DNA from: Paracoccaceae bacterium
GTDB taxonomy: Bacteria; Pseudomonadota; Alphaproteobacteria; Rhodobacterales; Rhodobacteraceae
DNA length: 36,772 nt
Assembly: GCA_027486345.1 (NCBI GenBank)
Contig: JAIXPH010000038.1
Location: forward strand, 1 to 36,772
Reading direction: 5' to 3'
Below the pieces are notes generated by a model, which had not been told where the DNA came from, did not search any database, and worked only from the letters and a program-made list of their open reading frames with translations. Shown here in pieces: positions 25,849-34,547 of the stretch; position 1 is the stretch's first letter; every line of letters starts with the position of its first letter. The translations under genes and the position numbers were made by a program.

Positions 25849-27555
25849 ATGCCCTACCATGCCCCCGTCAATGACCTGCGCTTCATTCTGGATCATGTCG
25901 CGGGGTTTGACCGGGTCGCCGCGACCGACCGTTTCGCCGACGCCACCCCCGACACCGTCACCGCGATCCTGACCGAGGCCGGGCGCTTTGCCGAAGGCGT
26001 GATGGCCCCCTTGAACCGCGCCGGGGACAAGACCCCCGCCCGGCTGGAAAACGGCGTGGTCCGCACCAGTCCCGGCTTTGCCGAGGCTTATCGTGCGCTG
26101 GCCGATGGCGGCTGGATCGGCCTTGCCGCTGACCCTGCCCATGGCGGGATGGGCCTGCCGCAGACGCTGGCCACCTGCGTGACGGACATGTTTTCCGGGG
26201 CCAATCTGGCGCTGCAACTGAACCCATTGCTCACAGTCGGGCAGATCGAGGCGTTGGAGCATCACGCCTCTGACACGCTCAAGGCGCTCTATCTGCCCAA
26301 GTTGATCTCAGGCGAATGGCAGGGGACAATGAACCTGACCGAACCGCAGGCGGGCAGCGATGTGGGGGCCTTGACCACCCGAGCCGAACCGCAGGCGGAT
26401 GGGACCTATGCGGTCAGCGGACAGAAGATTTACATCACATGGGGCGATGCCGATTTCGCGCGCAACATCTGCCATCTGGTGCTGGCGCGCTTGCCCGATG
26501 CGCCAAAAGGCTCCGCCGGGATCAGCCTTTTCCTTGTGCCGAAATTCCTGCCCGATGCGGCGGGAAATCCCGGTCCGCGCAACAGCCTGTCGGTGGTGTC
26601 GCTGGAGCATAAGCTGGGCCTGCACGGCAGCCCGACCTGCGTGATGCAATATGACGCCGCCACGGGCTGGCTGGTGGGTGAGGCGAACCGGGGCCTTGCC
26701 GCGATGTTCACTATGATGAACAACGCCCGTCTCGGCGTGGCGATGCAGGGGGTGGGCGTGGCAGAGGCCGCGCTGCAACAGGCGGTGGACTATGCGCTGA
26801 ACCGCCGTCAGGGTCGCACGCCGGTGGCAGGCGGGGGCACGATCATCGACCATGCCGATGTGCGCCGGATGCTGGCCACCATGCGGGCCGAGGTGTTCTC
26901 TGCCCGCGCCATCGGCTTGTCCTGCGCCGTGGCCATCGACATGGCGCGCGCCACGGGATCGGCGGATTGGGCGGCGCGGGCGGCGCTGTTGACCCCCATC
27001 GCCAAGGCTTACGGCACGGATACTGGCATGGCCGTCACACAACAGGCGGTGCAGGTGCATGGCGGGATGGGCTTCATCGAAGACACCGGCATCGCCCAAT
27101 ACAGCCGCGATGTCCGCATCACGGCGATCTACGAAGGCACCAATGGCATTCAGGCGATGGACCTTGTCGGTCGCAAGATGCAGGACGGCGGAGAGGCCGC
27201 ATTCCGTCTGATCGACGAGGTTCAGGCCGGGGCCGAAGCTGCCCGCGCGGCGCTGCCCGATCTCGCGGGCGATGTCTGGGCAGCCGCAGAGGCATTGCGC
27301 GACGCGACCGAGGCGATGGTCAAGGCCGAGATGAACGACCGTTTCGCCGGGGCGGTGCCCTATCTGCGGGCCTTTGCGCTGGTCTTGGGGGGGCATTTCC
27401 ACCTGCGCGCGGCCTTGGCCGGGGATGCCAAACGCGTGGCCCTTGCCCGTGTGGCGATCAAGCGCGTCCTTCCGGCCCATGCGGCGGCTTTGGCCGAGGC
27501 GCGCGAGGGGGCCGACACGCTTTACGCCTTGTCGGCAGAGGACTTGGCAGCTTAA
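25849..27555 (+). CDS. Acyl-CoA dehydrogenase, DmdC-like
   Basis: 568 residues from the ATG at 25849 after AAGGA. The long form, with a C-terminal extension of about 130 residues past the catalytic core, and the N-terminal YHAPVNDLRFILDHV pattern match the DmdC-type group, whose best-known member dehydrogenates methylmercaptopropionyl-CoA in DMSP breakdown. Core landmarks are NLTEPQAGSDVGAL, KIYITWGDADF and the catalytic glutamate about 429 in IYEGTNGIQAMDL. The true substrate cannot be told from sequence. Electrons would pass through ETF to the oxidoreductase at 13005. It is followed 10 nt later by the metallo-hydrolase gene, so they are probably co-transcribed. Confidence 0.92.
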   Translation: MPYHAPVNDLRFILDHVAGFDRVAATDRFADATPDTVTAILTEAGRFAEGVMAPLNRAGDKTPARLENGVVRTSPGFAEAYRALADGGWIGLAADPAHGGMGLPQTLATCVTDMFSGANLALQLNPLLTVGQIEALEHHASDTLKALYLPKLISGEWQGTMNLTEPQAGSDVGALTTRAEPQADGTYAVSGQKIYITWGDADFARNICHLVLARLPDAPKGSAGISLFLVPKFLPDAAGNPGPRNSLSVVSLEHKLGLHGSPTCVMQYDAATGWLVGEANRGLAAMFTMMNNARLGVAMQGVGVAEAALQQAVDYALNRRQGRTPVAGGGTIIDHADVRRMLATMRAEVFSARAIGLSCAVAIDMARATGSADWAARAALLTPIAKAYGTDTGMAVTQQAVQVHGGMGFIEDTGIAQYSRDVRITAIYEGTNGIQAMDLVGRKMQDGGEAAFRLIDEVQAGAEAARAALPDLAGDVWAAAEALRDATEAMVKAEMNDRFAGAVPYLRAFALVLGGHFHLRAALAGDAKRVALARVAIKRVLPAHAAALAEAREGADTLYALSAEDLAA

Positions 27556-27565
27556 ACCCGCCGTC

Positions 27566-28600
27566 ATGGACGGTATCCGACACCCCTTCGACACCCCACC
27601 CGCCGAAGGGCATGCGACCGAGGTTGCGCCCAGCATCCTGTGGCTGCGGATGCCTTTGCCGATGGCCTTGGACCATGTGAACGTCTTTGCGCTGGATGAT
27701 GGCCATGGCTGGACCATCGTTGACACCGGCATGGACACGCGCCGCAGTCGGGCGGCGTGGCAGACGGCGCTGGATGGTCCGTTGGCGGGTAAACCCGTGA
27801 GCCGCGTGATCGTGACGCATTACCACCCGGATCATATCGGTCTGGCGGGCTGGTTTCAGGCGCAGGGGGCAGAGCTTCTGACCACGCGCACAAGCTGGAT
27901 CACCGCGCGGATGCTGGTCTTGGACCGCCAAAGCGAACATCCGCCGCAGGCGCTGGACTTCTACCGCCGCGCTGGGGTGTTGGGTCAGGCTTTGGCGGCC
28001 AAGGCAGCGGAAAAGCCCTTCAACTTCGCCGATGTGGTGGCCCCTTTGCCCTTGGGTTTCACCCGGCTGTCCGAAGGCGACATCCTGACCGCTGGCGGGC
28101 GGCGCTGGCTGGTCCGCCTTGGCCATGGCCACGCGCCCGATCATGCGATGCTGTGGAGCATGGATGACCCCCTGATCCTTGGCGGCGATCAACTCTTGCC
28201 CGGTATTTCGGCCAATCTGGCGGTCTATCCCACCGAACCCGCCGCCGATCCGGTAACGGAATGGATGGACAGCGCCCGCGCCCTGCAACCCCATGCGCGG
28301 GAGGATCACCTTGTCCTGCCCGGCCACAAGCTGCCCTTCACCGGCCTGCCCCTGCGTCTGGAGCAGATGATCGACAACCATGTCGGCGCGCTGGACCGCT
28401 TGGTCGAGCACCTCTCCACCCCGCGCACGGCCATTGATTGCTTTGCCCCGCTGTTCAAACGGGACATCGGCCCGGCGGAATTCGGCTTTGCGCTGGTGGA
28501 ATCGGTGGCCCATCTGAATTGCCTGTTGCGGCAAGGCCGGGTTCAGCGTTCCTTGTCCGACGATGGCGCGTGGCTGTGGCGCGCAAGGGAAACGGCATGA
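27566..28600 (+). CDS. Metallo-beta-lactamase-fold hydrolase
   Basis: 344 residues from the ATG at 27566. The zinc site motif THYHPDHIG lies at about 84-92 (His85, His87, Asp89 and His90), and downstream ligands LGHGHAPDH and LVLPGHKL follow. The fold serves many hydrolases (thioesterases, lactonases, glyoxalase II-like enzymes). Its position directly behind the acyl-CoA dehydrogenase suggests a thioester or related substrate in the same pathway; that is inference. The stop overlaps the next start (ATGA). Confidence 0.9.
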   Translation: MDGIRHPFDTPPAEGHATEVAPSILWLRMPLPMALDHVNVFALDDGHGWTIVDTGMDTRRSRAAWQTALDGPLAGKPVSRVIVTHYHPDHIGLAGWFQAQGAELLTTRTSWITARMLVLDRQSEHPPQALDFYRRAGVLGQALAAKAAEKPFNFADVVAPLPLGFTRLSEGDILTAGGRRWLVRLGHGHAPDHAMLWSMDDPLILGGDQLLPGISANLAVYPTEPAADPVTEWMDSARALQPHAREDHLVLPGHKLPFTGLPLRLEQMIDNHVGALDRLVEHLSTPRTAIDCFAPLFKRDIGPAEFGFALVESVAHLNCLLRQGRVQRSLSDDGAWLWRARETA

Positions 28601-29061
28601 CCCGCAAATCGACCGAAAAGACCAGACCGCCCCGCGCCAAGGTGGCCATGGCCGATGCCGCAGCCCCCGCGACGGTGGAAACCGAACCCCTGCCCAAGGT
28701 CTTGGCCCAGCGCCCGGTCAAGGACAAAAGCCCCGCCGAATGGGCCTATGACCGGCTGATCCTGTACATCCGGAATTTCGAAGCCCAACTGGATGCAACG
28801 CAGGAAATTGCGATGGGGTTCACCGGCGGTCAGGCGGGTGTGTTGCAGATCGAGGGTGTCGGCTTCTTTGATCCCGACATCGTCACCTTTTACGGCCGGG
28901 ATGAAGATGGGATGAAAACCCAACTGATCCAGCATGTCACCCAGTTGAACGTCCTGCTGCGCGCCGTGCCGAAACAGGCGGCGGATGACCCGCCGCGCCG
29001 CATCGGATTTCAACTCATGACCGGCTGGGCCGGGGGCGAGGCTGGCGACGCCTCGGCCTGA
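28597..29061 (+). CDS. DUF6173-like conserved protein
   Basis: 154 residues. A basic, low-complexity N-terminus (about 1-45) precedes a compact domain with KSPAEWAYDRLILYIRNFEA, then DPDIVTFYGRDEDGMKTQLI, then HVTQLNVLLRAVP. I recall this as the DUF6173 family found in Rhodobacterales; the function is unknown. It is coupled to the metallo-hydrolase by a 4-nt overlap and looks like the third gene of the acyl-CoA dehydrogenase operon. Confidence 0.75.
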   Translation: MTRKSTEKTRPPRAKVAMADAAAPATVETEPLPKVLAQRPVKDKSPAEWAYDRLILYIRNFEAQLDATQEIAMGFTGGQAGVLQIEGVGFFDPDIVTFYGRDEDGMKTQLIQHVTQLNVLLRAVPKQAADDPPRRIGFQLMTGWAGGEAGDASA

Positions 29062-29147
29062 TGCCGCAGCCTGTGTGGCAAGGCGTGACAGCGGAGCATG
29101 AATCGGGTAAAGCGCGGTCAAAACGCCGAACTCGAAGGGAACACGAC

Positions 29148-29282
29148 ATGGCCGAACACGAACCGGGCAGCATGGACATCCGCGCGCAGGAACAGACTTT
29201 CAACGGCTTCGTCACGATGACGAAATGGGCCGTCGTGGTGATCTTCGCCATCCTGATCTTTCTGGCCCTGACGGGGATCTGA
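29148..29282 (+). CDS. aa3-type cytochrome c oxidase subunit IV
   Basis: 44 residues from the ATG at 29148 after GAAGGG. A short polar N-terminus (MAEHEPGSMDIRAQEQTFNG) is followed by one membrane helix (WAVVVIFAILIFLALTGI). This is the small bacterial aa3 subunit IV that sits in the oxidase complex in Rhodobacter and Paracoccus. No other oxidase subunit is near it, as usual for this gene. A strong terminator follows directly. Confidence 0.92.
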   Translation: MAEHEPGSMDIRAQEQTFNGFVTMTKWAVVVIFAILIFLALTGI

Positions 29283-29292
29283 TCCGACGACG

Positions 29293-29320
29293 ACCGGCGT
29301 TCCACGGGACGCCGGTTTTT
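29293..29320 (+). terminator. Rho-independent terminator after the aa3 subunit IV gene
   Basis: ACCGGCGT (29293-29300) pairs with ACGCCGGT (29309-29316) around an 8-nt loop and is followed by TTTTT. It starts 10 nt after the stop codon. This is the clearest intrinsic terminator in the window. Confidence 0.92.
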
Positions 29321-29350
29321 CAGTCCTGCATTTTCAAGGTTTTCCCTTTC

Positions 29351-29965
29351 ATGTTCCGTATTCTGTCGCTGATTTTGCTGGCCTTTACGCTGGCCGCCTG
29401 TGTCGGCGGGGCGGAACCGAAATGGGCACCCGATGCAGAGGTGGCCGCCGCGCGCTTCGTGGCGGATGCCCCACCGTCGATCACGCTCTACACGGTGATC
29501 AACAACAACTCGCAGGCGGGGGCGCACTCTGGGCTGATGATCAACGCCTCGGAACGCATCCTGTTCGATCCGGCCGGAACATGGCAGCATCCGCGCATCC
29601 CGGAACGCAATGACGTGCATTTCGGGATTACCGACAAGATCAAGAATTTCTATATCGACTACCACGCGCGTCAGACCTTCCGCGTGGTGGAACAGACGAT
29701 CATCGTGACGCCAGAGGTGGCCGAACTGGTCGCCGCAAAGGCCAAGGCTTACGGCGCGGTGCCCAAGGCGCAATGCGCGCGGTCCGTCACCTCGATCCTG
29801 TCGGGGGTGCCGGGGTTTGAAAGCATCGGCTCGACGTGGTTTCCGAAAAAGCTGATGCAGGATTTCGCGACGCTGCCCGGTGTGACCGAACGCATCATCC
29901 GGGATGAGGATGCCGACAAGAACCACGGCGTGTTGCTGATACAGGCCGCGAACGCGCCGGACTGA
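29351..29965 (+). CDS. Lipoprotein with permuted papain-like (NlpC/P60-type) signature
   Basis: 204 residues from the ATG at 29351. A lipobox (FTLAAC, cysteine 17) puts it in the cell envelope. The mature part has a histidine in QAGAHSGLMI (His59), preceded by a SITLYTVINN strand, and a cysteine in KAQCARSVTSIL (Cys142), starting a helix. His before Cys is the order of the circularly permuted NlpC/P60 group (LRAT, YiiX and DUF4105-like proteins), which includes amidases and acyltransferases acting on cell-wall or lipid substrates. The family assignment is inferred from motif order and spacing. Confidence 0.8.
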   Translation: MFRILSLILLAFTLAACVGGAEPKWAPDAEVAAARFVADAPPSITLYTVINNNSQAGAHSGLMINASERILFDPAGTWQHPRIPERNDVHFGITDKIKNFYIDYHARQTFRVVEQTIIVTPEVAELVAAKAKAYGAVPKAQCARSVTSILSGVPGFESIGSTWFPKKLMQDFATLPGVTERIIRDEDADKNHGVLLIQAANAPD

Positions 29966-29968
29966 CGG

Positions 29969-30295
29969 TCAGCCGACCAGTGCAAGACAGGCATAAAGCG
30001 TCACCGCCCCGCCGATGATCGCGCCCAGCACACTGCGGGTGATGACGCCCACCAGCAGCGTCATCACCGCCGCCGCCAGGCGGGCGGGGTCGGTTTGTCC
30101 GCCCGTCGCCACAGGCCACAGCACCCCGGGGGCCACCAGCGCGGGCAAGACCCCGACGGCGGTATAGCGCAGCGCGCGGGTCAGCCATGTGGGCAGCGGG
30201 CGGTTGCCCAGCATCCCCAGAAACGAGAACCGGATCAGATAGGTGCCCACCGCCATCAGCGGCATCACCGTCCAGAGTTGGGTCTTGTCAACCAT
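29969..30295 (-). CDS. azlD: AzlD-like branched-chain amino acid exporter small subunit
   Basis: 108 residues, four hydrophobic segments. LMAVGTYLIRFSFL with the conserved arginine, ALRYTAVGVLPALVAP and LLVGVITRSVLGAIIGG are AzlD landmarks. With AzlC it forms a two-component exporter of branched-chain amino acids (or their analogues). It overlaps azlC by 8 nt on the same strand, the usual arrangement. It is convergent with the lipoprotein gene, 3 nt apart. Confidence 0.92.
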   Translation of the reverse strand: MVDKTQLWTVMPLMAVGTYLIRFSFLGMLGNRPLPTWLTRALRYTAVGVLPALVAPGVLWPVATGGQTDPARLAAAVMTLLVGVITRSVLGAIIGGAVTLYACLALVG

Positions 30296-30998
30296 TGGCC
30301 CGCCCCTTTTCCAGCCGCCACACCAACGTCGCCCCCGCCGCCATCGCACAGGCCGCCGCGACCAAGACCCCGGTCCCCCACGGCAACCCTGCCAACAAGA
30401 GCGACATCAGGATCGACACCCCCGCCGCCACGATATGCGGCAGGCTGCGCAGCAAGGGGGCCACCATTGCAAGGAAGGTGATCGGCAGCGCGAAATCCAA
30501 GGCAAACTCCGGCGGAATCGCGCGGCCCGCCAAGGCCCCACCCAACGAAGCCGCATACCAGACCGGCGCGACGGGCAAGAGCGCGCCGAAAAAGAACGCG
30601 ACCTTGGCCATGATGGGCAGAGCGGGATTACGCTCATATTCGATAGACGAGACGGCAAAGCTTTGATCCACAAGGAAATAGGCCATCACCGCCCGCCATC
30701 CCAAAGGCGCGCGTCCCAAATGCGGGGCAAGTGCGACAGAATACATCACCATCCGCAGGTTCACCGCCAAGGCGGTGGCCAGCACGATCAGCGTCGGCGC
30801 ATTGTCCTGCATCAGTTGCAATGCTGCGAATTGCGAGGCCCCCGCAAAGACCGTGACGGTAAACACCATGGTTTCCAGCACGTTCAACCCGGCCTCGGTC
30901 GCCACGACGCCGAACAGGATCGCGAAAGGGATCACGACGATGGTGAAGGGCAGGGAATGGCGTGCCCCCCGCCAGAAGGCGGCAGAAGTCTCTGTCAT
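30288..30998 (-). CDS. azlC: AzlC-like branched-chain amino acid exporter large subunit
   Basis: 236 residues from the ATG at 30998; the frame extends further upstream but family length supports this start. It has about six to eight hydrophobic segments. FWRGARHSLPFTIVVIPFA, VFTVTVFAGASQFAALQLM and AVNLRMVMYSVALAPHL are AzlC signatures. It is the main membrane subunit of the AzlCD exporter. It is divergent from mobA, with about 90 nt between them. Confidence 0.93.
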   Translation of the reverse strand: MTETSAAFWRGARHSLPFTIVVIPFAILFGVVATEAGLNVLETMVFTVTVFAGASQFAALQLMQDNAPTLIVLATALAVNLRMVMYSVALAPHLGRAPLGWRAVMAYFLVDQSFAVSSIEYERNPALPIMAKVAFFFGALLPVAPVWYAASLGGALAGRAIPPEFALDFALPITFLAMVAPLLRSLPHIVAAGVSILMSLLLAGLPWGTGVLVAAACAMAAGATLVWRLEKGRANG

Positions 30999-31088
30999 GC
31001 TGGCTTGTCTTTCCGCTGCGCGGCGTGGCTTTACCTGCCGCCTTGATGGCCTTAGGCAAAGGGAAGGGCAAGTCAGGAGACACCACAG

Positions 31089-31676
31089 GTGCGGATTTTC
31101 GGTGTGATCCTTGCCGGGGGCGGGGGGCGGCGGATGGGCGGGGCCGACAAGGCCACCTTGCGCCTTGCCGGGCGCAGCCTTGCAGCCCATGTCGTGGACC
31201 GCCTTGAACCCCAGGTAGAACGCTTGGCGATCAGCGCCAATGGTGATCCGGCGCGTCTGTCGGCGCTGGGCTTGCCGGTGCTTGCGGACACGCAATCGCA
31301 GGGGCCGCTGTCGGGGGTGCTGGCGGCGCTGGACTGGGCCGTGCCGCGCGGGGCGACGGCGGTGGTGACGGTGGCGGTCGATACGCCGTTCTTTCCCGGC
31401 GATCTGGTGCCACGGTTGATCCTTGCCTCTGACCCGTCGGGGATGGCGCTGGCGCGGTCGGGCGGAAATGACCACCCGACCTTTGCGCTTTGGCCGGTGG
31501 GATTGCGCGACGATCTGCGGGCTTTCCTTGCCAGCGGGGCCAAGGCCTCTGTCCGCGCCTTTGCTGATGCGCGGGGCGCGGGGCGGGCCGATTTTCCAGA
31601 GGACGGGGCTTTCATGAACCTGAACACCCCCGACGACCTGTCCCGCGCCGAAGCCCTGATCCGGGGCGCGGCATGA
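31089..31676 (+). CDS. mobA: Molybdenum cofactor guanylyltransferase
   Basis: 195 residues from a GTG at 31089, with CAGGAG upstream. It joins GMP to molybdopterin to make the MGD cofactor of DMSO reductase-type enzymes. The nucleotide-binding loop is LAGGGGRRMGGADK at 8-21. NLNTPDDL near the end is the second family motif, and VDTPFFPGDL is the metal-binding aspartate region. Its stop overlaps the mobB start (ATGA). Confidence 0.94.
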   Translation: MRIFGVILAGGGGRRMGGADKATLRLAGRSLAAHVVDRLEPQVERLAISANGDPARLSALGLPVLADTQSQGPLSGVLAALDWAVPRGATAVVTVAVDTPFFPGDLVPRLILASDPSGMALARSGGNDHPTFALWPVGLRDDLRAFLASGAKASVRAFADARGAGRADFPEDGAFMNLNTPDDLSRAEALIRGAA

Positions 31677-33037
31677 GGGTTTACGGCGTCATCGGCTGGA
31701 AAAACTCGGGCAAGACCGGGCTGATGGAGCGTCTGGTGGCCGAGATCACCGGGCGGGGGTTTTCCGTTTCCACCGTCAAGCATGTGCATCACGACGTGGA
31801 CCTTGACCACCCCGGCAAGGACACCTTCCGCCACCGTCAGGCGGGCGCGGTCGAGGTGGTGCTGGCCGGGGCCCACCGCTACGCCATACTGCACGAACAT
31901 CGCGGGCCGGAACCGGACCTGACCGCGGTGCTGTCCCGTCTGTCCCCGGTCGATCTGGTGCTGGTTGAGGGCTACAAACGCGACAGCCACCCAAAGCTGG
32001 AGGTCTGGCGTCGCGAAACCGGCCACCAGATGATCCAGCCGGGTGACCCCTTGGTGCGCGCGGTGGCGACCGATGCCGAAGTCGGCGCGCTGCCCGTCCC
32101 GGTGCTGGACCTGAACGACACCGCGGCGGTCGCGGATTTCGTGCTGGCCGAGGTGGGTTTGCAAGCCCGGCAGGCATCCTTTGATACGGTGGCGGTGGTG
32201 GATTGGTCCTCTTCCGCTTCCCCTTCGCCCGCCAAGCCTTCGGCGGATGCGATCTGGATCGGCGTGGCCGGGGCGATGGGTGAAACAACCACCTACCACC
32301 GCACCCGAGCCGAGGCCGAAACCACCCTGCGGGCCTTGATCGACACAGAGCGTCAGGCAGGGCGACGGCTGCTGATCGGCTTTGACTTCCCGCTGGGCTA
32401 TCCCGCCGGGTTCGCCGCCCGCCTGACGGGAACGCCCCATGCCCGTGCGGTGTGGCAATGGCTGGCGGGGCGGATCACCGATGGGCCTGACAATGCCAAC
32501 AACCGCTTTGCCGTGGCCGATGCGATCAATGCAGGATTTGGCGGCGGGCCGTTCTGGGGGCGTCCCAAAAGTCTGCCGTTGTCCAACCTCAGCGAAACCA
32601 AGACGGTGGATTACGCCCGCCTTGGCCTGCACGAACGCCGCCTGATCGAACAGACCATCCCCAAGGCGCAGCCGGTGTGGAAGTTATACACAACCGGATC
32701 GGTCGGGGGTCAGGCACTGATGGGTCTGCCGATGATCCACCGCCTGTCCAACCTGCCCGGCGTGGCGGTCTGGCCCTTTGACGCGCCCGATGCGCCCGTG
32801 GTGCTGGCCGAGGTCTATCCGTCGCTTCTGGCGCCGCGTGTTGCAACCGAAGGTGGGATCAAGGATCAGGCGCAGGTGCGCCTTCTGGCCCGTGCGTTGC
32901 GGCGGCTGTCGGTGAGCGGGCAGCTCTCGCCCCTGTTCACCACGCCCCAAGCGCCCGTGACAACCGAGGAAGGCTGGGTTCTGGGCGCAGGGTTCGAAGC
33001 CCTGCTGACAGAGGCCGCAGAAGGGCCGGCGTCATGA
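31673..33037 (+). CDS. mobB: MobB fused to a C-terminal domain of about 290 residues
   Basis: 454 residues. The first about 165 are MobB: Walker A GWKNSGKT at 8-15, TVKHVHHDVDLDHPGKDTFR, and VDLVLVEGYKRDSHPKLEV. MobB is a GTP-binding helper of MobA. The rest (about 175-454) is an additional domain with FDTVAVVDWSSSAS, LIGFDFPLGYPAGFA, LYTTGSVGGQALMG and VVLAEVYPSLLAP. Aspartates in VVDWS and GFDFP suggest an RNase H-like fold of the DUF429 sort; that is inference. There is no sign of a frameshift between the parts. It lies between mobA and a GNAT gene, coupled to both by 4-nt overlaps. Confidence 0.88.
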   Translation: MRVYGVIGWKNSGKTGLMERLVAEITGRGFSVSTVKHVHHDVDLDHPGKDTFRHRQAGAVEVVLAGAHRYAILHEHRGPEPDLTAVLSRLSPVDLVLVEGYKRDSHPKLEVWRRETGHQMIQPGDPLVRAVATDAEVGALPVPVLDLNDTAAVADFVLAEVGLQARQASFDTVAVVDWSSSASPSPAKPSADAIWIGVAGAMGETTTYHRTRAEAETTLRALIDTERQAGRRLLIGFDFPLGYPAGFAARLTGTPHARAVWQWLAGRITDGPDNANNRFAVADAINAGFGGGPFWGRPKSLPLSNLSETKTVDYARLGLHERRLIEQTIPKAQPVWKLYTTGSVGGQALMGLPMIHRLSNLPGVAVWPFDAPDAPVVLAEVYPSLLAPRVATEGGIKDQAQVRLLARALRRLSVSGQLSPLFTTPQAPVTTEEGWVLGAGFEALLTEAAEGPAS

Positions 33038-33621
33038 GCGGCTTCACCCTGCACCACGGCCTGCCCGCCAGCCTGCGCGATCAGGCAGTGGCGCTGTACT
33101 GGCAGGCGTTCGGGCCGAAACTGGGCCGCGTCATGGGGCCGGAGGCCAAGGCCCTGCGCTATCTGTCGCGCGTGATGCGGCTGGACAACTGCATCGGCGC
33201 GCTGGACGCGCAGGGGCAATTGCTGGGCCTTGCAGGGTTCAAGACCGAACAGGGCAGCTTTGCGGGCGGCACCATGACCGACCTTGCCGACATCTACGGC
33301 CAGACCGGCAGCCTGTGGCGTGGGATGCTGCTGCGCGGCCTGAGTGATGAGACCGACCCCGAGATGTTCCTGCTGGACGGCCTTTGCGTCGCCGATGGGG
33401 CGCGGGGGCAAGGAGTGGGGACGGCGCTGCTCAATGCCATCTGCCTCGAGGCCCGCAACCGGGGCTACACGGCCGTGCGTCTGGACGTGATCGAGGGCAA
33501 CGACCGTGCCCGCGCGCTCTATGAACGCGCGGGCTTCGCGCTGGACCGCACCGCCCGCATCGGGGCGCTGCGCCATGTCTTCGGCTTTGCCGCCGCGCAT
33601 GTGATGGTGCGGGCGGTTTGA
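33034..33621 (+). CDS. GNAT-family N-acetyltransferase
   Basis: 195 residues. The acetyl-CoA loop is LCVADGARGQGVGTALL (Q/R-x-x-G-x-G/A), followed by the AVRLDVIEGNDRARALYERAGF segment typical of GNAT enzymes. The N-terminal about 90 residues are less conserved and give no substrate. It overlaps the mobB fusion by 4 nt, so it is the third gene of that operon, but nothing ties acetylation to molybdenum cofactor synthesis. Confidence 0.9.
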   Translation: MSGFTLHHGLPASLRDQAVALYWQAFGPKLGRVMGPEAKALRYLSRVMRLDNCIGALDAQGQLLGLAGFKTEQGSFAGGTMTDLADIYGQTGSLWRGMLLRGLSDETDPEMFLLDGLCVADGARGQGVGTALLNAICLEARNRGYTAVRLDVIEGNDRARALYERAGFALDRTARIGALRHVFGFAAAHVMVRAV

Positions 33622-33638
33622 GCCCCTAGCCCCCGACC

Positions 33639-34334
33639 TTAGCCCGGAACCGCCAGACCACGCTGCACGGCGGGGCGGGCAAGGAAACGCTCCAGATAGC
33701 CCGGCACGTTCTTCAACCCGGCATAACCGACCAAATCCCCGGCCTTGTAGAAATCGCGCAGCGTCCGCAGCCATGGGGCGATGGCGATATCGGCGATGGA
33801 GTAGTCGCCCACGATCCAGTCTTTCCCCTCAAGCGCGCCGTCGAGGACTTTCAGCAGACGCTCCACCTCGGCGCGGTAGCGTTCCTTGGGGCGGGGGTCT
33901 TCAATTTCTTTTCCGGCGAAGGTGTGGAAAAAGCCCAACTGCCCGAACATCGGCCCAAGGCCCCCCATCTGCCACATCAGCCATTGCAGGGTTTCATAGC
34001 GCTTGCCCGCAGGCACCAGCTTGCCCGTCTTGTCCGCCAGCCAGATCAGGATCGCGCCGGATTCGAACAACGGCAAGGGCGCGCCATCCGGGCCGTTCGG
34101 GTCGATCATCGCCGGGATCTTGTTGTTGGGGTTCAGGGACAGGAATTCCGGCGTCATCTGGTCATTGGTGGCGAAATTGACCTTGTGCGCCTCATAGGGC
34201 AGGCCAAGTTCTTCCAGCGCGATGGACACCTTAGTGCCATTCGGCGTGCCAAGGGTGTAAAGCTGGATCACCTCGGGCCGGGTGGCGGGCCAACGGCGGG
34301 TGATGGCAAAGGCGTCAAGCGCGGTCTGGGTCAT
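33639..34334 (-). CDS. Glutathione S-transferase (YfcG/YghU-like)
   Basis: 231 residues. The thioredoxin-like N-terminal domain has IQLYTLGTPNGTKVSIALEE, then LNPNNKIPAMIDPNGPDG, then LFESGAILIWLADK, the glutathione site with the Asn/Thr start motif of the Nu class rather than a catalytic Tyr or Cys. The C-terminal helical domain has WLMWQMGGLGPMFGQLGFFH and DYSIADIAIAPW, the capping motif. Such enzymes act as disulfide-bond reductases with glutathione. It is convergent with the GNAT gene. Confidence 0.94.
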   Translation of the reverse strand: MTQTALDAFAITRRWPATRPEVIQLYTLGTPNGTKVSIALEELGLPYEAHKVNFATNDQMTPEFLSLNPNNKIPAMIDPNGPDGAPLPLFESGAILIWLADKTGKLVPAGKRYETLQWLMWQMGGLGPMFGQLGFFHTFAGKEIEDPRPKERYRAEVERLLKVLDGALEGKDWIVGDYSIADIAIAPWLRTLRDFYKAGDLVGYAGLKNVPGYLERFLARPAVQRGLAVPG

Positions 34335-34547
34335 CGGATCGCTTTCCTTGGGGCCGGACCGACAGGCCGATGGGCCATGGGTCAGGCATTAAGTCGCGCG
34401 AAAGATGCGGCTGGCCAGGATCAAAGTCCAGTGCGCGGGCGGCACGCTGACTGTGCGGATTTGGGGAATGGTGGCGAGGGGGAGCGCTTCGCGCCTTCTC
34501 GCTGGTTGCCGTGGTCGATAACCCTCTGATTTGTTTGGTATCACTTC

